This document shows, in pieces, positions 13,145-19,261 of a DNA stretch of 19,261 bases (positions within the stretch are counted from its first letter, which is position 1; each line of letters starts with the position of its first letter). Location: NCBI GenBank assembly GCA_007570905.1, contig RKSI01000091.1, positions 1 through 19,261 of the forward strand, written 5' to 3'. Source of the DNA: Gammaproteobacteria bacterium (GTDB lineage: Bacteria; Pseudomonadota; Gammaproteobacteria; Poriferisulfidales; Oxydemutatoraceae). The translations under genes were made by a program, and so were the position numbers. The notes under the pieces were generated by a model. It did no database searches. It saw only the letters and a program-made list of their open reading frames with translations, and was not told the origin of the DNA.

Positions 13145-13762
13145 TCAGGCGCACCGAAGCGAAAGATCCAGAGGCGCCGCCTCCCGAGGCTCCGCCGCGG
13201 GCCGCCCGGGTTGCGGGGGTTCCAGAAAAGTAATGCTGTCGTAATAATCGTCCAAGGCGATGAATTTCCCGTTTTGCTCCGCCCACTCCTTCATCCGGCG
13301 GTTGCAACTGTCGGTCCACGACAACACCTCAATGCGCCATCCCCTGCGGTGCATGCGCTCCAGGTCGGCATGAAAGCCGACGCCATCGTAAAACCCGCTG
13401 CCGTCGCCTGTCAGCAACACCGCGATGCCGGGGTCTCCGTTGTAGTCAAACGCATCGCGCAGCATGTTCGCCTGCAACTTCTGGTCCACGCCCTGTTCGG
13501 TTCCATGCAGCGCCCCGCGTTCCGAAAGTTCAACCCGAACCCCTTCGTTTTCCAGCCGGGTCCAGACATAGCGCAACTCCGGAGGCACCGAACCGACGGC
13601 AACGGCGCTTTCAATGGGGCGGTCGGCATGCGCGAGGCGCAAAAGATTGCGGAAATGAAGCCGCATTCTATAGCGCGCGTCTCCACCCTCGCGCTCGGCG
13701 GCGATTTCTCTTGCGCTGATGAATATGTTGGAGTTGTCCCAATAGATAAAGACTTTTTCCAT
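13145..13762 (-). CDS. NYN-domain (LabA/DUF88, PIN-like) putative RNase
   Basis: NYN proteins are metal-dependent nucleases or RNA-binding proteins with a PIN-like fold. The 205-aa protein begins MEKVFIYWDNSNIFISAREI, with the strand-loop FIYWDNSN giving acidic Asp9. PGIAVLLTGDGSGFYDGVGF (about 131-150) corresponds to the family 'L.SGDsDF..l' motif. GWRIEVLSW and FIALDDYYDSITFL follow. The middle acidic position of the usual SGDSDF is here Gly-Ser-Gly, so catalytic competence is uncertain. The ATG at 13762 matches the family start; an in-frame ATG at 13825 would add 21 residues of no known character. The C-terminal 25 residues are Pro/Arg-rich. It shares a strand with the giant repeat gene but is separated from it by 154 bases. 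Its role is unknown. Confidence 0.8.
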   Translation of the reverse strand: MEKVFIYWDNSNIFISAREIAAEREGGDARYRMRLHFRNLLRLAHADRPIESAVAVGSVPPELRYVWTRLENEGVRVELSERGALHGTEQGVDQKLQANMLRDAFDYNGDPGIAVLLTGDGSGFYDGVGFHADLERMHRRGWRIEVLSWTDSCNRRMKEWAEQNGKFIALDDYYDSITFLEPPQPGRPAAEPREAAPLDLSLRCA

Positions 13763-13825
13763 TTCGGGTTTCCGGGTTTTGATTTTCAGTCCGACAAGCG
13801 GCAAGCCGCCGGCGCCACTCATCAT

Positions 13826-13862
13826 GGCATTCCGGGAACACTTTCACATTCGCGGGAATGCC
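13826..13862 (-). terminator. weak hairpin between the giant gene and the NYN gene
   Basis: GGCATTCC (13826-13833) and GGAATGCC (13855-13862) form an 8-base stem with a 21-base loop. It lies downstream of the giant gene's stop in the direction of transcription. There is no T-run after the stem, so it is not a classical intrinsic terminator. The rest of 13763-13916 shows nothing else I can name. Confidence 0.2.
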
Positions 13863-13916
13863 GAGCCGCTGTCCTCAGCCCGGCGCGAGTGTACACGCAA
13901 GCGGCCCGGACGCCAA

Positions 13917-16900
13917 TCAGCGGTATTCGTACGGCCCTTCCAGGAACACCTTCACATTGACCTGGATGCCGTGGGCCCAGGTCGCCATGTCCAGCACCCA
14001 TACTTTCTCGTCAATGTCGTTGGTCGCAAGGACAAGCCTGCCAAAGAAGGCCCTGCGGTCGCCGGTCGGCGTGACGGTGAAGTTGAAATCGGTTTCCTCG
14101 CCCGGCGGCACCTCAAACGACGACGGCATGTCGCTGCTGTAGCCGAGGCCGCTCAGCAGCGCGGCGCTGACTTTCAGCGTGTAAGTGCCGGTGTTGCGCA
14201 CGGTCACGACTTTGGTCGTCGGCCCGTGCACCACCGACAGCCGCCTGAACACGCCGTCCTGCAGCGCCACCACGGTTCCCGACACGGAACGGAAGCGCAC
14301 CGTCGCGGTCGTCGCGCTGTCCGCCGCCACCGTTTCCGTCGTCGCCATCGCCTCGACGACGGCGCCGAAATTAAGCGTCGCGCTCGACTCGACGACGCGG
14401 CCATCGGCCACGACCTCAATCTCCGATTCAATGCCGGTGCCGCGCAATGACAGGTTCCAGTTTCCTTCGTCATAGTCGTCGCTGGCAATCGTCAGCGTCC
14501 CGGTGTACGGGGTCGCGTTGCTGTCCGGCGGCGCGAACAGCAGCGTCCAGGTGCCGCTGGAGCCGGGCGCGATGCGGCGGGCGGCGGTGTCGGCAAGGCT
14601 GAAGCCTGTGCCGGTCGCGTCAATCGCGCGGACATTCAGGTCGCGCGTGGCCGCATTGCGAACCACCACCGCCGCGGTCGCAACCGTGCCGACCGGCGCC
14701 CGCCCGATGTTGAACGCATCGCCGGACTCGACATCGGCGCCGCCCACATTGACCTCAATCTCCGGCTCGACATTGTGTATTTTCAGCCGTATCGGAAACG
14801 GGTTGATGACATCGTTGCTCTCGACCAGAATCCGCCCGGTGTGAATGCCGCGCACATCGGACTGGAATATCAGCCCGTTGGTGTAAATCGCCGCGTTGCC
14901 GGGCAAAATTGTCCTGCGCCTGCTCAGGCCGAGGCCGGGCAGGTCGGCCTCCAGCGCAAAACCGGCGCCGCTGACGCTGAGGTCGCGCACTTCCAGCGGC
15001 GCGTTGCCGTTGTTCTGCAGCACCAGCGAGATGCGGAACCGCTCGCGGACGCCGATGTTGGCGATGAAATCATAATCGTCGTCATTGCTGTATCCGAAGA
15101 ACTGCCCGCCGATAATCATGATCGGGGTCATCAGCGGCCCGACTCCGAAGCCGGTCAAATTCAGCGTCGTCACCGGGGAATGCGGGTCGTCGCTGACAAT
15201 GGCCAGCACGCCGGTGGACACCTTCACCGCCTCGGACGGCGAGAAATACAGCGTGTAAGTGGCGGTGCTGCCCGGGTCAACGACCAGGTCGCCGGCGCTG
15301 ATGTCGTAGTCGCCGCCCTCCACCGAGACGGAGTCCATCACGAGAATCGCGTTGCCGTGGTTGCTGATGGTCACGACGGCCTGCACATCGCCCAGCGCCT
15401 CGACCCCGCCGAAGTCGTATAAGCCGCCGGAATCACGCTGAAGGTCAGGCCCCATCACCTTGACGGCAATCACCGGGCCGCCGCTGACGCCGGTCATGCC
15501 GAGCGTCCATTCGCCCTCGTCGGCGTCATCGCTGACGATGGTCAGCGTGCCGTTGTAGGTCGTGCCGTAATCCTGCGCGAAAAGGCGCACCACCCACGCC
15601 GCGGAGGAATTCATCGGCAAAACCCGCGAGCCGCCGCCGCCGCTGACCAAAGTGTAACCGGCGCCGGTCACACCGACCGATTCGATGTTGAGGTCGGAAT
15701 TGCCCTCGTTCAGGACCCGCACCGTGACGGTCTCCGATGTGGCCGGCTCAACCCCGCCGAAGTTATAGACGCCGGCGCCTGATTCATACTCCGCGGCGCC
15801 GGCGCGCACCGCAATCTCCGGGCCGATACCGTAGCCCCGCAGCGACACCGCCCGAACCGGCGTCGCATAATCATTGCCGCTGATTGTCAGCGTTCCGGCG
15901 GCGGGCGCAACCTTGTGCGGCGGCGAAAACCGCACCGTCCATGTCCCGGAGGAACCGGCGTCAACGGTGCGCCTGGCGCCGCCGACAAGGCGGTAACCGG
16001 CGCCGTCCACCCGGGCCGCGGCCTCAAGGGTTCTGCTGCCCTCGTTGTGCACTGTCACCTCGAGGGTTTGCGTCGTGTTCTCCCACACGCCGCCGAAATC
16101 ATGCTCCGTGATATCCGGCGCGACGACCATCACCGGCCCGGCCACATCGCTGACCAGCGCCAGCGTCCAGCTGCCCTCGTCCACATCGTCGCTGATGATG
16201 GTCAGCATTCCGGCGTATCTCCCGACGCGGCCTCGCGGACTCAAAACAAGATCCCATGAAGCGGAAGCGCCCGCCGCCAGCGTGCGCGTGGCCGCGCCGG
16301 CGATGCTGTAACCAGCGCCGGCGGCCTCGACGGACGCGATGTGCAAATCGGCGCTGCCGGCGTTCGTAATCACAACGCCGGCGGTCGCCTGCGCGCCCAG
16401 CACAGTCCCGTCAAGGCCGAAACTGCCGGCGCGCGACTCAAATTCCGCGCCGTCCACGCGCACCGCGATATCGGGGCCGACGCTGACGCCCCCCAGCGCC
16501 AGCATCCAGTCGCCCGTGCGCGGATCGTCGCTGGTTATGGTCAGCGTGCCGCGGTAGGCGCCGGAAAACGGCGGCGGCTCAAACTGCGCCAGCCATGTCG
16601 CCGAAGACCCGGCGGCGATAATCCGCGTGCCGGTGCCGGCCAGGCTGTAACCGGCCCCGGTCACGCCGGCGGAATCGACCGCAAGGGGCCAGTCGCCGAG
16701 ATTGCGAACCGTCACCGAAACGCTTTCCGATGTTCCCTGCATCACTTCGCCGAAATGATAGGCGCCGCCGGGCTTGTAACTCTCGCCGCCCGCCAAAACG
16801 GCAATCTGGGGGCCGAAGCCCCTGCCCTGCAAGCGCACTTCCTTGCGCGGCTCATCAAAGTCGTTGCCGGAAATGACCAGCATGCCGGTGTGAATCATCG

Positions 16901-19261
16901 TCCTGTCCGGCGGTGAAAACCGCACCACAAATGTCGCGCTGGAGCCGGCGGCAAGCGTTTGCACATCGGCGCCGGCGAGATGGTAGCCGATGCCGGAGAC
17001 CTCGGCATTCAGGTTTTCAAGATTCCTGTTGCCTTCGTTGTGAACTGTCACCTCAAGGGTTTGCGTCGTGCCCTCGCGCACCGCGCCGAAATCGTGGCGC
17101 GTGATGTCCGGCTCAATCGCAATCTCGGGGCCGATGACGGTGCCCGCCAGCGGCAGACTCCAGCGGCCTTCGTCGGCGTCGTCGCTGACGATGGTCAGCA
17201 TTCCGCCATAGGTGATGGCGCTGGCGCCCGGTTCAAAAAGCAGCGTCCACGAAGCGGAAGCGCCCGCCGCCAAGGTGCGCGTCGCGGTGCTGAGAAGGCG
17301 GTAGTTGCCGCCGCCGGCGGCGATGGATTGCAGATGAAGAGGCGCGTTGCCCTCGTTGGCGATTGTCACCGGCACGCTGACCGGCGCCGCCGTCGAGGTC
17401 GTCTCAACGGCGTAACTTCCGGCGCCGGACCCGAAGTCCGTGCCGCCCACCCGGACGGCGATGTCCGGCCCGACACTGACCGCTTCCAGCGGCAGACTCC
17501 AGCGGGCGCGGTCGGGGTCGTCGTTGACGATGGTCAACACCCCGTGATAAGTGCCCGGAACGGGCGGCGGATTGAAACGCAGCCCCCATTCGTCGGAAAA
17601 CACCGGCAGGATTTTGCGCGGGTCGTCATCCACCAGGCTGAAACCGGCGCCGGTCACCGCGATGGAGCGGACATGAAGATCCGCGCTGCCGGTGTTGCGA
17701 ACCCGCACTCCCGCGGCACGGTCCGAACCCTGCCGCACGCGGCCAAACGGGTAGCGCGGCCCTCGCGGAAGGCCGTCGCCGAATTCCATCCCGCCCACAT
17801 TGACATCCATATAAGGCAAGGCGACACCTCCCTGCAGGTCGGACTGCCAGAATCCCTCGTCCATGTCGTTGCTGGCAATGGACAGGGTCGCGTACTGAAA
17901 CGGAATTCTGATCCGCGGCGCCGTGAAACGCACCAGCCAGGTGGCGGAAGAACCGGGCGCGATTTGCCGGATGTCCGCGCCGTCAAGAAACATCCACGCG
18001 GAACCTTGCAGCGCGGCGGAGCGGAGATTCAACTTCGCGTCGCCGCGGTTGTACACCCGCACCTCGGCGGTCGCCGTCGTGCCTCCGGTAACATTGCCGA
18101 AGCCGTAATGCCGGGCGCCGGAACTGAAGCCGGGGTCGCCAATCTCGACATGCAGGTCCGGCTCGCCGCCGCCGCCTGTCAGCGGCAGCGTCCAGCGGCT
18201 TTCGTCGGCATCGTCATTGACGATGACCAGCACCGCCCGGTGCCTGGTAGCGCTGTCCGGCGGGGTGAAGCGCAGGCCCCAGGTGGCGGAAGAACCGGCG
18301 GCGATGAAGCGCGGGCTGTCGCCGGTGACGCTGAAAGCGCCGCCGCCCGCCTGCACCGATGTCACTCCGAGTTTGGCGGTGCCGGTGTTGGCGACCGTCA
18401 CTGCGGCGATTTCCGTCGTGCCGGTTTGCACCCGCCCGAAGTCGTAGGCGCCGGCGCCGGATTCAAAATCCGACCCGCCGACCGAGACGGTCATCTCCGG
18501 CTCGCCGACGGCGCCGCTCAAATCCAGCCTCCAGTCGGGCAGATGAAAATAGTTGCTGGCGATGGTCAGCGCACCCCGGTAAGTCGCGCCGTCCCCTACC
18601 GGCGTAAAATGCAGGCGCCACTCTCCGGTCCCGCCCGGCGCAATCTCGCGGGCGCCGCCGCTGAGGCTGAAACCGGCGCCGGTCGCGCCGATTGATTCAA
18701 TGTCAAGCACCCTCTCGCCGGCGTTGCCGACTTGCAGCGTCACGGTTTCGGTCAGATGGCGGCGCACGCCGCCGAATGCGTAACTTCCGGAGCCGGAAGT
18801 TACATCGGAGCCGCCGATGCGCACCGCAATCTCCGGCCCGACGGCCCTGACCCGCAGGAAGGTCTCGTGCACGGGGAAGGAAAAGGCGTTGCTGTCTATG
18901 GATACATCAATGTCGTGCACCCCTCTTCGCAGCGGCCTGAACCGCGCCGGCCTGAACGGGCGGTTAATCGCGTAACTCTGGAAAAACCCGGGTTGTAGCG
19001 ACAGCGGCGGGTTCATCCGGATGTGGTGGCCCTCAATGCCGCTGCGGCTGCCGCCGATGTGGATGGCGCCAATCTCCAGAGGCCAGGTGCCGCTGTTGCG
19101 AACCAGAAGGTTGAACGACAGCGTGGAGCCGATGTCGAGGTCGCCCATTTCGTAAATACCGCGGTTGCCAAGTTGCGTGACGGCGCCGCCGGTGGACAAA
19201 CTGACCGAAATCTCCGGGCCGGTGCCTTCCCCGGCCAGATTCACGACCCATTCGGCGTGTT
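13917..19261 (-). CDS. giant tandem ASH-like (choice-of-anchor D) repeat protein, N-terminus outside window
   Basis: At least 1780 residues are visible, and the frame stays open to the window edge (HAEWVVNLAG precedes the first unit), so the start lies beyond. It is built of about 15 immunoglobulin-like beta-sandwich units of 105-125 residues. The unit pattern is GPEIAV..GG..(12-15)..YDFG.V..G(T)......V.N.G...L.(I)..V...GAG(Y/F)SL, then APGSSATW...F.PP, then Y.GTLTI.SDD.DE..W.L.L.G. This matches ASPM-SPD-2-Hydin / choice-of-anchor D domains, usually found in secreted or surface proteins. No LPXTG, PEP-CTERM or Por-type tail follows the last unit, which ends VNVKVFLEGPYEYR. The signal peptide and anchoring cannot be judged here. 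It is probably a surface or exported stalk or adhesin (inference). The GTG at 19244 is only the first start codon inside the window. Confidence 0.88.
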   Translation of the reverse strand, partial: HAEWVVNLAGEGTGPEISVSLSTGGAVTQLGNRGIYEMGDLDIGSTLSFNLLVRNSGTWPLEIGAIHIGGSRSGIEGHHIRMNPPLSLQPGFFQSYAINRPFRPARFRPLRRGVHDIDVSIDSNAFSFPVHETFLRVRAVGPEIAVRIGGSDVTSGSGSYAFGGVRRHLTETVTLQVGNAGERVLDIESIGATGAGFSLSGGAREIAPGGTGEWRLHFTPVGDGATYRGALTIASNYFHLPDWRLDLSGAVGEPEMTVSVGGSDFESGAGAYDFGRVQTGTTEIAAVTVANTGTAKLGVTSVQAGGGAFSVTGDSPRFIAAGSSATWGLRFTPPDSATRHRAVLVIVNDDADESRWTLPLTGGGGEPDLHVEIGDPGFSSGARHYGFGNVTGGTTATAEVRVYNRGDAKLNLRSAALQGSAWMFLDGADIRQIAPGSSATWLVRFTAPRIRIPFQYATLSIASNDMDEGFWQSDLQGGVALPYMDVNVGGMEFGDGLPRGPRYPFGRVRQGSDRAAGVRVRNTGSADLHVRSIAVTGAGFSLVDDDPRKILPVFSDEWGLRFNPPPVPGTYHGVLTIVNDDPDRARWSLPLEAVSVGPDIAVRVGGTDFGSGAGSYAVETTSTAAPVSVPVTIANEGNAPLHLQSIAAGGGNYRLLSTATRTLAAGASASWTLLFEPGASAITYGGMLTIVSDDADEGRWSLPLAGTVIGPEIAIEPDITRHDFGAVREGTTQTLEVTVHNEGNRNLENLNAEVSGIGYHLAGADVQTLAAGSSATFVVRFSPPDRTMIHTGMLVISGNDFDEPRKEVRLQGRGFGPQIAVLAGGESYKPGGAYHFGEVMQGTSESVSVTVRNLGDWPLAVDSAGVTGAGYSLAGTGTRIIAAGSSATWLAQFEPPPFSGAYRGTLTITSDDPRTGDWMLALGGVSVGPDIAVRVDGAEFESRAGSFGLDGTVLGAQATAGVVITNAGSADLHIASVEAAGAGYSIAGAATRTLAAGASASWDLVLSPRGRVGRYAGMLTIISDDVDEGSWTLALVSDVAGPVMVVAPDITEHDFGGVWENTTQTLEVTVHNEGSRTLEAAARVDGAGYRLVGGARRTVDAGSSGTWTVRFSPPHKVAPAAGTLTISGNDYATPVRAVSLRGYGIGPEIAVRAGAAEYESGAGVYNFGGVEPATSETVTVRVLNEGNSDLNIESVGVTGAGYTLVSGGGGSRVLPMNSSAAWVVRLFAQDYGTTYNGTLTIVSDDADEGEWTLGMTGVSGGPVIAVKVMGPDLQRDSGGLYDFGGVEALGDVQAVVTISNHGNAILVMDSVSVEGGDYDISAGDLVVDPGSTATYTLYFSPSEAVKVSTGVLAIVSDDPHSPVTTLNLTGFGVGPLMTPIMIIGGQFFGYSNDDDYDFIANIGVRERFRISLVLQNNGNAPLEVRDLSVSGAGFALEADLPGLGLSRRRTILPGNAAIYTNGLIFQSDVRGIHTGRILVESNDVINPFPIRLKIHNVEPEIEVNVGGADVESGDAFNIGRAPVGTVATAAVVVRNAATRDLNVRAIDATGTGFSLADTAARRIAPGSSGTWTLLFAPPDSNATPYTGTLTIASDDYDEGNWNLSLRGTGIESEIEVVADGRVVESSATLNFGAVVEAMATTETVAADSATTATVRFRSVSGTVVALQDGVFRRLSVVHGPTTKVVTVRNTGTYTLKVSAALLSGLGYSSDMPSSFEVPPGEETDFNFTVTPTGDRRAFFGRLVLATNDIDEKVWVLDMATWAHGIQVNVKVFLEGPYEYR
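13920..19220 (-). repeat. 15 tandem ~110-residue ASH-like units
   Basis: Units start (minus strand, high to low) at about 19220, 18839, 18506, 18167, 17819, 17471, 17132, 16814, 16478, 16139, 15824, 15479, 15140, 14768 and 14429. Unit 1 (127 aa), unit 13 (124 aa) and unit 15 (170 aa) deviate most from the consensus. Units 7 and 10 are the shortest (106 and 105 aa) and lack the GG...G(A)GxY spacer. Confidence 0.85.
15480..17471 (-). repeat. higher-order repeat: three-unit module present twice
   Basis: Units 6-7-8 (16479-17471) and 9-10-11 (15480-16478) correspond one to one. 6 and 9 share GPDIAVRV and TATRTLAAGASASW/AATRTLAAGASASW. 7 and 10 share PDIT.HDFG.V then TTQTLEVTVHNEG. 8 and 11 share the TSE.V.V.V.N.G and GVTGAGY(S/T)L forms. 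The offset is 993 bases for 6/9 and 7/10 and 990 for 8/11. Confidence 0.75.

Noticed and set aside
13826..13862. Hairpin as a firm intrinsic terminator
   Set aside because: It has a stem of only 8 bases, a 21-base loop and no T-run, so it is listed only as a weak feature.
16959..18695. 578-residue plus-strand open frame inside the giant gene
   Set aside because: It mirrors the repeat periodicity of the minus-strand protein and has no fold of its own; it is a shadow frame.
13920..19220. Regular repeats considered as a CRISPR array or non-coding satellite
   Set aside because: The period is over 300 bases, always a multiple of three, and units diverge at DNA level while keeping protein motifs.

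Overview
This is a GC-rich window (most genes look well above 60% GC by eye) from a Gram-negative bacterium, probably a gammaproteobacterium or close relative. That placement is an inference. It rests on argC and hemJ as housekeeping neighbours, LPS-type kinases, a Kdo-transferase-like capsule protein and several glycan enzymes. I see no rRNA, tRNA or CRISPR array.

Layout. (1) 1-1208: argC (C-terminus off the edge) diverges from hemJ. (2) 1218-3594, minus strand: a GT4 glycosyltransferase, a small HxD-type kinase and a 120-aa protein form one unit. The last protein looks like a nitrile-hydratase-type leader peptide (NHLP) with a short C-terminal tail holding a 7-residue tandem repeat. (3) 3735-7959, plus strand: a Gfo/Idh/MocA oxidoreductase, a radical SAM enzyme with extra C-terminal cysteines and an NodU/TobZ-type carbamoyltransferase. 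(4) About 8000-9923: an AT-richer islet with an XRE-type regulator diverging from a DUF4143-type AAA ATPase. Between them lies a palindrome-filled, very AT-rich control region. The left edge of the islet cuts a gene that began right after the carbamoyltransferase. (5) 10001-13139, plus strand: an LPS-core-type kinase, a KpsC/KpsS-like capsule protein and a DUF1792 (GT-D) glycosyltransferase. (6) 13145-13762, minus: a NYN/PIN-like putative RNase. (7) 13917-19261, minus: most of a giant protein of tandem ASH-like (choice-of-anchor D) domains. Fifteen units are visible, and its N-terminus lies outside the window.

How the genes may work together. The conservative reading of 1617-13139 is a cell-surface glycan locus: sugar transferases, sugar kinases, a sugar oxidoreductase, a radical SAM enzyme and O-carbamoylation. 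The more exciting reading is that the NHLP-like gene at 1218-1580 is a ribosomal peptide (RiPP) precursor. In that case the linked radical SAM enzyme, kinase, glycosyltransferase, oxidoreductase and carbamoyltransferase would include its tailoring enzymes. The sequence supports the precursor call fairly well. The link between precursor and enzymes rests only on gene order.
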